From NCBI RefSeq assembly GCF_958295425.1, contig NC_081149.1, positions 19,086,753 to 19,150,752 of the forward strand: a stretch of 64,000 nucleotides of DNA, read 5' to 3'. The notes beneath the pieces are model-generated. The model worked only from the letters and a program-made list of their open reading frames with translations, did not search any database and had not been told where the DNA came from. Shown piece by piece: positions 53,705-64,000 of this stretch. This DNA is from Solea solea. Lineage: Eukaryota; Chordata; Actinopteri; Pleuronectiformes; Soleidae. Position 1 is the first letter of the stretch, and the number at the start of each line of letters is the position of its first letter. A program made the translations under genes and the position numbers.

Positions 53705-54096
53705 TAAGCTTTAATTCCTTGAAAGTACCCTTTTGGTGTGGATTGTCTATAAAGCAACATGTATTCCTGGGCCACTGTTCATGTTAATATATACAGGAAT
53801 AGCTTTTATTAGCTATTATAGATAAGCAGTTTATTTAAATGGGTTTTATGCTGTCATACATACATGAAATGAAGAAAATATTACTATTTTATGAAACTTC
53901 TTTGTCATAAAGTTACTGTACCTGAACAGAAACAGTCCCACTTTGGTATTTATGCAGCATAAACATCTTGTTTCCTATTGATACAACATGTCGATGAATG
54001 CTGGTAAGATGGTTTGTTATCTGTGCAGCTTTTGTGCTAAAACTATGCTAACCAGCTGCTAATATTTCCATTACAATAAGATGTGATACGATACCA

Positions 54097-54130
54097 TTAT
54101 CATCCCCATAGGGAAATTTATTTTGGGCTC
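54097..54130 (-). repeat. Relic of the same retroposon tail (reverse)
   Basis: The reverse complement reads AATAAATTTCCCTATGGGGA then TGATAATGG, resembling the AATTTCCCCTTGGGGAT core at 15700. It is short and old. Confidence 0.35.
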
Positions 54131-54817
54131 AGGGGTGCTGCGTACATCACTAACCAATGAATACAATCTATTAACTGATAGTTATTGATATCTATTCTCT
54201 TCAAGATAGCTGCTAAATGTAAGACTGTTCTCTCAAGTGGTGTACAACAGGGTGTTACTGTGATTTGAATTAAGATTTTTTTGTGTTTATTTATTTTACT
54301 GGCTAACTAAATGTATGTCAATAGAGGAGGAGGAAAGACATATCATATGGGACTCCATCTCACGCCCGATGCAAAGTTTCCAGCCGACACAGTTGTCATT
54401 TTAATTCCACACGCCCACATCATGTAGGTAGCAAATGCACTTGAGCTTATCAGTGTGCCCGTGGGTGTGTTGGTCTTAAAATAAGGTGCAATGTTGGCAC
54501 ATTGTTATCTAGAAGCAGCTGAAAGCCACTGCGCCATTGACCGGCACAACACGGCACGCACTTCAGCTCCTCCTCCTCCTCATCATCACTTAAATGCAGG
54601 TTGAATGTCGGTGCAATTCCTTATTCCTATGGAGTTGCTGGTGTGACGGAGGATCAGTAGATGGTGGAGGCAGAAGGTCCACCGGCCAAGGACTACATAT
54701 TCATCATCACTGTACTTCTGTCTCTTCCTCCCCTGTCGTGTAAACCCGTTATACTGCTGATTCAGCCGAAAATCGAAATACGAACAAGCAAAGTGTCTCA
54801 GACATTAGTGCTGACGG

Positions 54818-55173
54818 CAGAGATGGGTGTAAGTCACACATATGCAAGTCACGAGCAAGTCTCAAGTCTTAACCTTCAAGTCTCAAGCAAGTCATTCTTG
54901 CAAGAATGAAGCAAGTGCTGTTGTATGTATAGAATATAAAGATGATTTACCAGATATTCCACATTTAAATGTGTTAAAAAGACGTGCTAGAGTTTTATCT
55001 GTAACAGAAACACTGTTTATTGCTCATACAATGTAAGGACTGCTTCATGGTCTCATATAACCAAATTGTTAATAAAAAAAACAAAACAACTATAATTAAC
55101 ATCAATAATAGGAAAATAAACAAAACTACAGAGTCTCGAGATTTGCGACTTAAGTCAGACTCGAGTCCCCCAC
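54818..55173. mobile_element. hAT-like AAGTCTCAAGTC repeat element
   Basis: Begins cagagatgggtgtaagtcac, with iterated AAGTCTCAAG words, and ends with ACTTAAGTCAGACTCGAGTC and ccccca. This is the usual layout of a common fish nonautonomous DNA element whose ends are built from AAGTC repeats. Target duplication is unclear. No coding function. Confidence 0.6.
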
Positions 55174-55710
55174 GCTATGTGTTATCTTAAATGTAAAACC
55201 ACAATTATTTGTATCGCAGCTGCAGATCATGTGACACCTTGCGCTCCTATCTCATCACCATTGACCTCTGGACTGATTTTCCTCTTTCATTTTTTGTATT
55301 ATGCATTTATCCTCCTCGTGCACCTTCACCTCACACGCGAAGCGGAGCCATCTCGCCATTTAAATAACACCGGGCCAGACACAGGCGCACCTGGCTTTTA
55401 AAGGGAATGACAAGAGTAACTCTTGATTGGGTGAATTGATGTTACGCCCAAAACACATCCATGAATAATTCGGACACTGAATACAACCTCTTTGCACCTT
55501 GCACCTCACTTTGTGCTGTCTAAATTGCAAAATTGGAGAAGGACACACCCTTATGTACATATTATCCTGCAGGCCGAATACAAGTGGTTTAGTGACCGAA
55601 TATCTTAACCTTCCGGATATGTCCAGTTCATTGACACGTGTCATTGTGCATGATTATGCATCATCTTGAAGATGTTCTTAATCAGAGTGACACCATATAA
55701 AGTTTAAAAT

Positions 55711-55712
<2 letters not shown>

Positions 55713-55749
<37 letters not shown>

Positions 55750-55757
55750 TGTGCTTG
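55713..55757 (+). promoter_or_regulatory. (GT)n tract in place of the polypyrimidine tract of a 3' splice site
   Basis: GT alternation from 55713 to 55745, then gcgcgtgtgcttgtgg and the AG at 55763-55764. In RNA this is a UG repeat, the binding sequence of TDP-43 and CELF proteins, ending within ~10 nt of the acceptor. Confidence 0.75.
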
Positions 55758-55764
55758 TGGTCAG

Positions 55765-55862
55765 GTACATCTTTGCCACCACCGGTTATGGCATTGCTCT
55801 ACAGAAAGGCTCCTACTGGAAACGTCAGGTGGACTTGGCCATCCTGGCCATCATCGGAGATG
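55765..55862 (+). CDS. grin2a: grin2a exon: S2 middle, second half of a split exon (human 753-786)
   Basis: This 98-bp exon begins with G completing Gly, then [20 protein letters not shown], then [13 protein letters not shown]. It ends in phase 1 before gtgagg. With the 90-bp exon upstream it totals exactly 188 bp. The acceptor (gtggtcag) lies just behind a (GT)n/(GC) tract at 55713-55757, not a polypyrimidine tract, which is unusual. Because 98 is not a multiple of 3, skipping it would shift the frame before M4. Confidence 0.96.
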
Positions 55863-55994
55863 GTGAGGAACACACTTTCACATTGTTCTCGTATACAAAC
55901 TCAAAGTTCAAGATGCTAACCATGAAGTCAAAAGGTTACAGTATCCCTTGCCAGTATTGTATTTTCATGCACAGGTACTACACACTCTCTCTCT

Positions 55995-56029
<35 letters not shown>

Positions 56030-58755
56030 GCACATCCCTACTGCCGGGTCTGCTGACAGCACAAAAGGAAAGCAGTGAAGTATAAATAGCCCTTTGATGT
56101 TATTCTGGACACAAAAGCCTGCTCTAAACAGGGGGCAAAGTGTGTAAGTTATTCTAATGTATTCCTCTCCGCAGAGCCAGATCTGTGTATGTGTGTGTGT
56201 ACTTGTTTTTGTTGCCTCTTTAGGATCTTTTCCGGCATAAACAACGACCTTGTCAGGACAAGTAGTCTTCATGGAGATCAAAATCTGGCCCTAATGAGGC
56301 ATTTCTGAGGAGTTGGTTAAGTTTGTGGTTAGGATACGTTTGACTAGGTATGGTTAAGGTTAGAAATAATGCTTTTGGGTTAGGCTGCCCCAAATGAATG
56401 GAAGTCAATGATGTGTGTGTGTGTGTGTGAATTTGCTTTGCTCTATCTGAATCCACACATTCCTTTATTACAGCAGCGTCAGAAGTTCTTACATAAACAG
56501 TTTCCTTGAGGGAGAAAGGAAGGCAGCTCAAGCTCTTTGTGGCAGATTCATTTACATTTTACATCAAAGCCATTTTGCTGATTCAAGTGTTCACAACCAC
56601 TCACATTAAGTGCACTGAAGTTGATCAAGTGAACATTAGTGTCATAAGAATCTTCTCGAACAGAAACTTATTGGCGCTGCAGAGCATGTAGGCCGCATGC
56701 CACCGTATTTCATAACCGAATAATCTTTGACAAAATTCACACTCAATGATTTTAGCCTCGCTTTGGCTTTGTCTCTTGATCATTACCTTATATGAGCTTA
56801 TTAGCTTATACAAGTACACAGTGCAAGGATGTTAATGTTGTTAAGTTGGATGTAAGGAGGTTAAGTATCACCTCTGCATTACGCTAAGAACGCTATTATT
56901 GTATTTGGGAAAACAGGGTCATAAAAAAGAGTAGAAGAGATAGCACGAGAGATTGAGAGAAAAGGAAGAGTAAACAGTGACAGAGGGACAGAGATAAAGT
57001 TTGGACGAGAAAGTGATAAAAGAGCGACACGGAGAATACAGGAACAGTGTGAGTGTGTGATAGTGAGAAGATGAGGCAGGAGAGAAGGATGAGGAAAGAA
57101 AGTGAGAGAGAAGTCCGGGGAGTGAGAGGAGGGCAGGTCCTTGATAGATGACAGTGACTCTTTGTGGATGCTGCTTGATCAGACAGGCACAATGTGGGTG
57201 GGGAGTATGTGGCTTTTCACACACACAGAGGAGACAGGGAGAGGGTGTGTTTGGGGAAGATTGGAGGAAGGAGACAAACAGACAGACAGAAACAAAACAG
57301 GCTGTCTGGAAACACCGGTTGGTGCACACATGCCTGAACCAGCGGCAGGTCACATTTTGGTCTTTGAAAGATTAAAAATAAATAAATAAACTGTTTCCAT
57401 TTTGTTTTTCATGTACATTTAGTAGCTTTAATCAAAAATCTGGTTTTAGTTGTGAAAATCATTAGCTGTTTCAAAGTGCAGATAAGCATTCTGTAGATAC
57501 TAGGAAGAATTCCATGTTTGGGGCTCATAAAAAGGTAAGAATTTTGTAGTGTTATTACTGCACTGGTATGATTTTAAAATGCTTTATTTTTTTTTCAGTG
57601 GTAGGTGCTTCAACAAAAAGCCCTGAGAATGTGGATTAAACTTGAAACTTGTGTTTCTGTGTTACAGCTGACTAGTCACCAGACAATTGCCTGAGCCGTC
57701 AGGCCATTGAAAAGAGAGCAAAATTTGAATTTCAGCAATACTCCCCCCTGGAGTTACAGAAAGAGTGCAGACACTTTCTCTCTCCCTCGAGTGCACTCTA
57801 TTGGGTGGGAAAAAAACAGTCACAATTATCTACTGCTACCTTAGAATGTCATTTATCCTAATTCTTCTGTGTCGACATTCTCAAGCATGTCATCTAAAAC
57901 AAAGAGACACAATGTCTACATCTATTAATTTCGATTCTATTATTCCAACCGGAGACACATTCTCCTCACTTGTCCTTAAGGGTTAATGATGTCTTAGTGA
58001 GTCGGCATCCCAAAGACGTCTCGCTGAACACCACCATGATATTTGTCTTTCACCACGAGCAGCCTTAGTTATCCAGTTCTGAATGGCACAGATTGGATTA
58101 GCCACGCACCAAATGTCACAGAAGAAGCCAGAGAGGGAGGGGGATTAGAGAGAAGGGGGCACAGAGTGAGGGATGGGAAAAGATAAGGTCTTTGTTGCTC
58201 TCCACATTTCTTCCATTAACAATGAAGAGACGATTTCTTTGCCCCATCAGCCAACACAGAGGGTAGCCCAGAGAAGTTTATTTTAAGCCCACAGCCCATT
58301 TCAAATCTGTTAAGTATAGCCTGAGAAGCACACAAAGATTGTATGGCTTACTATGATACGATGACTTAGATCTTACCATGATACTTTATTGGGAAAACTA
58401 CTGAAATACAAATTGAAACACCATATTCAACTTCCCATATCCAGATGAAGTAATTCTAACTCAGATAATATGAAACACTTACCACCAACATAAGCAAAAC
58501 AAATAAAACTATTTCACTGAGGCTAAGAATATATTATAGCAGTTTTTACAGGATGTTTTATGAACATGCACACTTACTTAAATACTAATTCCAGCTGTGA
58601 ATTCCTACCTCCTATATTAATAAGGGAATATACTTGGATATTATGTCTAGGCTAAACTTAATTGATTTCAAACCCCAGAGAGACAATTTAGTAAAGGATT
58701 TAAATCTCTCTCTCTCTCTCTTTCTTTCTCTCTCTCTCTCTGTCTCTCCTTTCAG
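55863..58755 (+). other. Intron (2893 bp)
   Basis: Donor gtgagg. Contains a (CA)n at 55998-56027, a reverse CCTAACC-type dispersed repeat (56222-56412), a GT tract (56412-56429) and a (CT)n tract (58707-58755) that forms the pyrimidine tract of the next acceptor. Confidence 0.8.
56222..56412 (-). repeat. CCTAACC-type dispersed repeat, copy 3 (reverse)
   Basis: The reverse complement reads TTCATTTGGGGCAGCCTAAC, TTCTAACCTTAACCATACCT, AACTTAACCAACTCCTCAGA, TTAGGGCCAGATTTTGATCT, CTGACAAGGTCGTTGTTTAT and GCCGGAAAAGATCC. It aligns with 51064-51290 and also borders a GT/CA tract. Confidence 0.65.
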
Positions 58756-58994
58756 GTGAAATGGAGGAACTAGAAGCCCAGTGGCTGACTGGGATTTGCC
58801 ACAATGAGAAGAACGAGGTCATGTCCAGTCAGCTGGATGTGGACAACATGGCCGGGGTCTTCTACATGCTGGCCACGGCCATGGGGCTCTCCCTCATCAC
58901 CTTCGTCTCCGAGCATCTCTTCTACTGGAGACTCAGATACTGTTTCACTGGAGTCTGCACCGGCACGCCAGGTCTTCTGTTCAGCATCAGTCGG
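58756..58994 (+). CDS. grin2a: grin2a exon: S2 end and transmembrane helix M4 (human 786-865)
   Basis: This 239-bp exon equals human c.2357-2595. It reads [20 protein letters not shown], then [18 protein letters not shown], the M4 helix, and [17 protein letters not shown] to SISR. CFTGVC holds the first two cysteines of the juxtamembrane palmitoylation cluster (human Cys848 and Cys853). It ends in phase 0 before gtaagc. The acceptor follows a (CT)n tract at 58707-58755. Confidence 0.97.
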
Positions 58995-60667
58995 GTAAGC
59001 ACTGGGTTTTAGGCGTGTACCGCGAGCAGCGCTTATGCTGTTTTGTGCTTTGGGAGAACAAACGGCTGCTACAGCCTGCCATAGAAAATTAATATTTAAT
59101 GGAAACAGGACACACATTTGCAGCAACAATCTTGAAACTGGCCCAGCAGTTACTTCTCAGAAAGCAGGCCATCGAATGTGTTCACACATAAGAGGACGTG
59201 TGATTATCTGGATGTGGACTGGTCTCACTGGGTTCACAGTGGTCCTGTTAAAAACACATGCAGAGAAATGGAGCTACTGCTAAAGTAAGAAACTGAGTAA
59301 AACCAGGGAAGGGGGGGGGGGGGGCGAATGGGGATAGAAGCAAAAGGGTGATCACAAGGCAACCCTGAATATAGACAAAAATAGCTTTTAATTGCAGCAT
59401 GATTTTGGGGGGTAAAATCACATCAACCCACACGAAATCAATCTGTTCTCTCATTCTACTAAAAGGTCAGCATTCTTCCTTGTTGTGCATGTGAACCAAA
59501 GACATGGATGGACATGCATCCCTGAAAGCACTGCAGTGTCTCTGCATTATTTTTGAGGAAGAGTGTGACTGTTTAACAGAGCAGGATGGTGAAGAGCAAA
59601 ACAATGAGCATCTTTAATTGCCTTTTCTTGTGTTGATAAGGGCCACAAAATGTGGGCTAAGCCAAAACGCACTTTGGATTCATGAGCATGATTAATGCTG
59701 TTTATTTGGGAACAGGGACACAGTTGCAGTGAGGAAAGAATCAGAGTCTTTATCCAAAGACTGTGTGTTCTATTGCATTACTCTCAGACTTTAGAATTCT
59801 GAAAGCAATTGCTGTTAAGTTCCTAGCACCTAATTATTGAATTGACGTCATAGTCAAAGTGATGTAACACACAGTGTAACCAGCCTCTTCTATTTTCAGA
59901 GCATTGTTAATTCAAGCCACTTAGTGTGACTAAATGCTGCTTCCTATAATACATCTGTGCATCTAGCAAAATAGATGGTTTCAGATTATATAGTTGTACT
60001 GTAAAATTGACAAAACTGCTGAAATACTTTTTTCATTGCAGTGCATTACATCACATTTTTCCCAGTGTGTCCCCTTTATAAGATATAGGACACGAGTGGC
60101 TCTTGTGGTGAAGATACAGTAGATATGTTTTTGCTGGCAGTGGAGATTGTCTTGGTTGCCTGGTTTGATTATTTTCCTCAGCAACATTTTTTGTGTGGTT
60201 TTCACAGGATTAGCACATTAACTAATCTAAGTATTTCCTCAATTCCTCATGTTCTTTCTATGGCATCCTATAAAATCAGTCATGTAGTTGTTTTGTAGTA
60301 TTGACATTGTAAACTAATTTGACAAAGTAGCAGCCCTTTTCAGAAAAGCCTTCTACAATACAAATTCAAGTTTGTGTTAAGACTGACGATTCAACTTTAT
60401 GAGTGACTACAAATTTCACTTACAGAAAACATAACACACATAAATATGTATGGCCAGAGTGGACAAATAATGATTATTCTCTTTTTCCTCTCATCATTTC
60501 TCTGTAAATTCCTCATTATACTTGATTTTCCGTCTCGTATTCCATTCGTCTTTTTCCACGCCACACCGTTCTCTTCCTCTACTTTTAACCTGTTACATTT
60601 CATCTTTATTTGTCTTTCCCACCTTCTTGCCCCCACTCCATTTGCACATCCATATGCCTTCATGCAG
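58995..60667 (+). other. Last intron (1673 bp)
   Basis: Donor gtaagc, acceptor catgcag. A G12-type run lies at 59311-59323. The final 222 nt are open in the frame of the tail exon, but the protein matches only start at 60668. Confidence 0.8.
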
Positions 60668-62644
60668 GGGATCTGGAGTTGCATCCATGGAGTCCATATT
60701 GACATGAAGAAAAAGACAGATCTGGACTTTAGCCCTCAGGACAAAATGCTTAAACTCATTAAGTCAGCCAAACAGATGACCAACATGTCTAACCTGAGTG
60801 GCTCCCGGATGAATTCGCCTAAACGTGAGTTCATGCACTCAGCTGGCCCAATGATCATGGACATGATGGCAGAGAAGGGCAACTTCATCTATGCTGACAA
60901 CCGAAGCTATGCTCCCAAAGATATGATCTATGGGGACACTAGTGACCTGCAGTCTTATCTGGCTAATCGCCATAAAGACCACCTCAACAACTACATCTTC
61001 CAGGGTGGTCAGCATCCTCTGACCCTAAATGATGCCAATCCCAACACAGTCGAGGTGGCAGTGAGTGCTGATGCAGTCCAAACTAATGCCAAGCCACCCC
61101 GGACCCTGTGGAAGAAGTCAGTTGACACTCTCCGTTCTGTTCCACCTGGCCCCCCTCCAATGCCTGACATGCTGATGCCTGATCCACGGATGTCGATGAA
61201 GACACAGCGCTACCTCCCCGAGGAGACGGCCCACTCTGACATCTCTGACTGCTCTAGCAGGGCAGCCTCCTACAAGGACCCAGAAAACAACAAGCACATG
61301 AAGCCCAAGGACAACTTAAAAAAAAGACAGGTGACGTCAAAATACCCAAGAGACTGCAGTGAGGTGGAGCTGTCCTACTTAAAGACTAAGCAGGTCAGTG
61401 GTGGAACCAACCAAACTGGGAGAGGAGGAGGAGGAGTAGGAGTAGGAGGAGAAAAAATTTATACTATCGACTCAGACCGAGAAATGAGCCTGCACTCAGA
61501 CCCCGTTCACTACCGTGAGAGCCGCGGTCTTGCTGCAGACGATTTGGATTACCCCGAGATCTACTCTGACCACAGTGACAACTATAGGAAGTGTGAGCAG
61601 CCCATCATTCATCTTAACTCCTCACCTTTGCATCACATAGACTCTGATCTTCTGCCAGACCCAGCTTACTCGAAACACTATAGTCTGAAAGAGAAAAACA
61701 TTTCCTTGTCTCCACATGAAACCATTGATCGCTACAAACAGACTCACTGCCGTTCTTGCTTGTCCAAAGTGACCCCTGGCTACCCATCTGCAGGGCAGTT
61801 TACGCCAACTGGATCTGCTTCAGCCTCTGCCACACGTTCACCTTATAATCGGTGTGAAGCATGCCTCCACATGGCCAATCTGTACGACATTAGTGAGGAC
61901 CAGCTCCTCACAGACCCTTTAGTCAGCCCCACCCTGCACCATCAACAGCAGCAGGAACCAGACGACATGTTTGGTCTGTACTGGCCACAGACGGATGGGC
62001 CACATGTTCAAAAGAGAAACCGCTTGAGGCTGAGCCGTCAGCACTCCTTTGATAACATCATGTTAGAAAAGCCTAAAGATGTAGACTTAGGCCGACCAGC
62101 GCGTAGTGTCAGCCTCAAAGAGAAGGATCGTTTCCTGGACTCCTCATCTGATTCGCACTATGCGAACCTCTTTGGAATGCGTCCTTACTCTGGCAGACTG
62201 TTTGGCACTGGGTCCAAATCAATGTTTAACCACAACTTGGAGGAGAGCAAGAGGAGCAAGTCCCTGTACCCTACCCATGGCTCGGAAAACCCTTTCCTCA
62301 GCCACTCGCTCAGGGATGACACCAGCAGCAGACTGGTTCATGGGCGTAGCTCCTCTGATATTTACAAACAGCTGGCAGTTGCTTCGCCTGCAGCGGTCCT
62401 TGGGGCGGCCCCCATCAAAACACGCAACGATGCGAACAATCTCCGCTCTTCTGTTAAATCCACCACTTCATACTGCTCACGGGACGGGCGGATAACTAAT
62501 GACATGTACAATAAAGAGCATGTAATGCCTTACTCAGCCAATAAGACTAGTGCATACCAAGCCCCACGAGGCGTCCTAAACTCAGCCCAGTTCAGCAATA
62601 GACGGGTGTATAAAAAAATCCCCAGTCTGGAGTCAGATGTTTAG
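60668..62644 (+). CDS. grin2a: grin2a last coding exon: intracellular C-terminal tail
   Basis: The exon starts at GGG after the acceptor catgcag (GIWSCIHGVHIDMKKK) and runs 658 codons to TAG at 62642-62644. The human tail exon encodes 599. Cys870 of the palmitoylation cluster is kept (WSC). Conserved islands are MNSPKREF, DNLNNYIFQGGQHPL, TVEVAVS, RYLPEE.AHSDIS, DCSEVELSYLKTK, the CxxC pairs HCRSC and RCEAC (palmitoylation cluster II), NLYDISEDQLL, the kinase site SRQHSFDNI, RSVSLKEKDRFL, SKSLYP, TTSYCSRDGR, EHVMPYSANK and the PDZ ligand ESDV at 62630-62641, which binds PSD-95-type scaffolds. Fish-type differences are a polyproline segment near 61139-61175, a glycine run at 61421-61450 and a Gln run near 61940. 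The frame stays open 222 nt upstream of the acceptor, but that part is intron. Confidence 0.97.
   Translation, partial: GIWSCIHGVHIDMKKKTDLDFSPQDKMLKLIKSAKQMTNMSNLSGSRMNSPKREFMHSAGPMIMDMMAEKGNFIYADNRSYAPKDMIYGDTSDLQSYLANRHKDHLNNYIFQGGQHPLTLNDANPNTVEVAVSADAVQTNAKPPRTLWKKSVDTLRSVPPGPPPMPDMLMPDPRMSMKTQRYLPEETAHSDISDCSSRAASYKDPENNKHMKPKDNLKKRQVTSKYPRDCSEVELSYLKTKQVSGGTNQTGRGGGGVGVGGEKIYTIDSDREMSLHSDPVHYRESRGLAADDLDYPEIYSDHSDNYRKCEQPIIHLNSSPLHHIDSDLLPDPAYSKHYSLKEKNISLSPHETIDRYKQTHCRSCLSKVTPGYPSAGQFTPTGSASASATRSPYNRCEACLHMANLYDISEDQLLTDPLVSPTLHHQQQQEPDDMFGLYWPQTDGPHVQKRNRLRLSRQHSFDNIMLEKPKDVDLGRPARSVSLKEKDRFLDSSSDSHYANLFGMRPYSGRLFGTGSKSMFNHNLEESKRSKSLYPTHGSENPFLSHSLRDDTSSRLVHGRSSSDIYKQLAVASPAAVLGAAPIKTRNDANNLRSSVKSTTSYCSRDGRITNDMYNKEHVMPYSANKTSAYQAPRGVLNSAQFSNRRVYKKIPSLESDV
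61421..61450 (+). repeat. GGA/GTA trinucleotide repeat inside the coding tail
   Basis: AGA, GGA x4, GTA, GGA, GTA, GGA, GGA encode RGGGGVGVGG between the conserved blocks DCSEVELSYLKTK and KIYTID. Human GluN2A has a short SSSPRD-type spacer here. It is likely a small in-frame repeat expansion in a disordered linker, possibly length-variable between individuals. Confidence 0.8.
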
Positions 62645-64000
62645 TTGATAGAAAAATGTGTTTTCTCCTCCTTACTCCTCTCTGGGTTTGTATTATAATT
62701 TATCAACTATGTTATCCAGTAAGGGATTCCATAGCCACACGACATTTTTCTTCTTCTCTTCGACACCGTAGCCCAAAAGAACTTGTGCCCACTCTGGTAT
62801 GACACTACTACTATTCTCATTGCAGATGATATCACCATTTATATCCATTATCTGCCATGTACCAATGAGTTGGATGCATGGCCGACATTCTGCCATGAGG
62901 TATGCAGGTGTAAAGCAAAGGGGATTTATTAAACCCTTAGTTTTAGGAAAGAAGTAGGAAGTGGAATAGTCCCAATAGCGGGACCAAGAAGACTTATGTA
63001 ACAGTAAGGGAGTACTCCTAAGAGAGTTGTTCAGCAAGAAACATTTGATTTGTGATTTAAATTAGGGAGGAAATGGTAGGATAGAAAAGGGAATTTTTAC
63101 AAGGGGAGAATGTGAAGGAAGAAGGAAGATAACCTCCCGTTCAGCCACTCCTCATTCTTATCTTTTTCCCTTTCCACCACTGTCAAGCAAAGGCTCGCTA
63201 CATGAGGAAAAGGGGCCTGACAGGGGGACCAGATGGGCATGTTTGATGTTGTGGCCAGACGTGGAGGTGTCCCAGGAGGGCAGGGACGTCACAGTGACCT
63301 GGTCCAACAATCTGCTTCTTGTTACTGTGACAAATATGGCCACTGAGACACCTGGCAGTGCAAAGGGAGAGACAGGGCGAAAGGAGATGAGTGGCTTAAC
63401 AACACTGGGTGGAGCATTCAGTCCTTTTTTGGCAATTTGGTAACGTGCGTATGGTCAGAAATTGCTAAGCCTGTGCAAAGGGATGTGGTAGTAATGAAAA
63501 ATGGAGAGTAATGTAGGTTCCGTCAATGTTTACAGACTGATAGATGGAAATGGCAGACTGACATGAAAACAGAAAAGCAGAGAAACTCTGTGTTGTTGGT
63601 GGGCATTTCATTCGTGACACTGCACATAGAAAAAAATAGCAAAGTATTGCTTTTTATTATATTAAACTATAAGGTTTTTAAGGGATTCTGGCATCTGAAT
63701 TCCCCCATGTAAGATTTTAGTGTTTGCTTATTTGGTAGCACAATAGCCATTAGTTTGAAAACCTCTCCTCCCACCTTTGCTTTTAAAAAAAAAAAAAAAT
63801 CATAGCTTTTTAAAAGATACCATAAAATGTAGATTGTTTTGCATGTGCTAATTTTTTTCTGTGTCAGAAGTGAGAAAACACACACACACACACTCTCGGA
63901 CACATATTTTACATGTTTTTAAAAGGGTCTGTGTCTTGCTAGATATGGTGAATGGATACTTGTACAATCGAAACCCTGATCCTTGACATTTGTGCTTAGT
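62645..64000 (+). other. grin2a 3' UTR / downstream flank
   Basis: No open frame resembling a known protein occurs on either strand. The stretch is moderately A/T-rich, with an A15 run near 63786-63800 and a short (CA)n at 63880-63893. No AATAAA is seen after the stop; ATTAAA at 63661-63666 is the best weak poly(A) signal candidate. Mammalian GRIN2A has a very long 3' UTR, so the transcript probably continues past the window end. Confidence 0.6.
63661..63666 (+). promoter_or_regulatory. Candidate weak poly(A) signal ATTAAA
   Basis: ATTAAA lies about 1.0 kb after the stop codon, with a T-rich stretch ~50 nt downstream. The hexamer alone is weak evidence, and the true end may lie beyond the window. 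Confidence 0.2.

Noticed and set aside
56919..57353. 144-codon minus-strand frame rich in Ser/Leu/Phe
   Set aside because: It is the complement of a purine-rich intronic block; no domain is recognised.
60446..60667. In-frame extension of the tail exon upstream to an ATG at 60446
   Set aside because: GluN2A similarity begins exactly at 60668 after a good acceptor, and the upstream 74 codons are hydrophobic low-complexity intron sequence.

Overview
Organism and content. The window is vertebrate nuclear DNA, almost certainly from a ray-finned, probably spiny-rayed (percomorph) fish. The protein reads clearly as a fish NMDA-receptor GluN2A. The introns are loaded with (CA/GT)n and (CT)n microsatellites, short fold-back DNA transposons and a SINE/LINE tail family typical of teleosts. 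Only one gene can be supported: the plus-strand glutamate receptor gene grin2a (GluN2A/NR2A). Whether it is the grin2aa or the grin2ab copy of the teleost duplicate pair cannot be told from this window. Layout. Positions 1-20740 are the 3' part of a very large intron; the exons for the signal peptide and first ~138 residues lie upstream and are not here. Thirteen coding exons follow: 20741-20907, 23814-24242, 32507-32621, 39402-39604, 42234-42405, 43548-43701, 44695-44820, 44950-45179, 50175-50335, 53614-53703, 55765-55862, 58756-58994 and 60668-62644. They join in frame to 4161 nt, or 1386 residues plus stop. With the missing 138 or so residues the protein would be about 1524 aa, against 1464 in human. 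Exons 1-3 here encode most of the amino-terminal domain (ATD), exons 4-6 the S1 half of the glutamate-binding domain, exon 7 membrane helix M1, exon 8 the pore loop M2 and M3, exons 9-11 the S2 half, exon 12 the end of S2 and M4, and exon 13 the 658-residue intracellular tail ending in the PDZ ligand ESDV. Positions 62645-64000 are 3' UTR or flank. How it works. GluN2A joins the obligate GluN1 subunit in a tetrameric, glutamate- and glycine-gated, Mg-blocked, Ca-permeable channel at excitatory synapses. All glutamate-contact residues, the pore asparagines and the SYTANLAAF gate are present, so the gene looks intact. Points of interest. (1) Two coding exons that are single in human GRIN2A (593 and 188 bp, from memory of the human cDNA numbering) are each split by an extra intron here; the halves sum to 596 and 188 bp. 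(2) The second extra intron ends in a long (GT)n tract in place of a normal pyrimidine tract, recalling the TDP-43-sensitive CFTR exon 9 acceptor. (3) Intron 24243-32506 holds four head-to-tail copies of the RBFOX motif TGCATG. (4) The introns hold well-preserved nonautonomous transposons, several with visible target-site duplications, and a tandemly duplicated fold-back element. (5) The cytoplasmic tail has a fish-type polyproline segment, a glycine run encoded by a GGA repeat, and Phe in place of the Tyr next to the conserved RQHS phosphosite.
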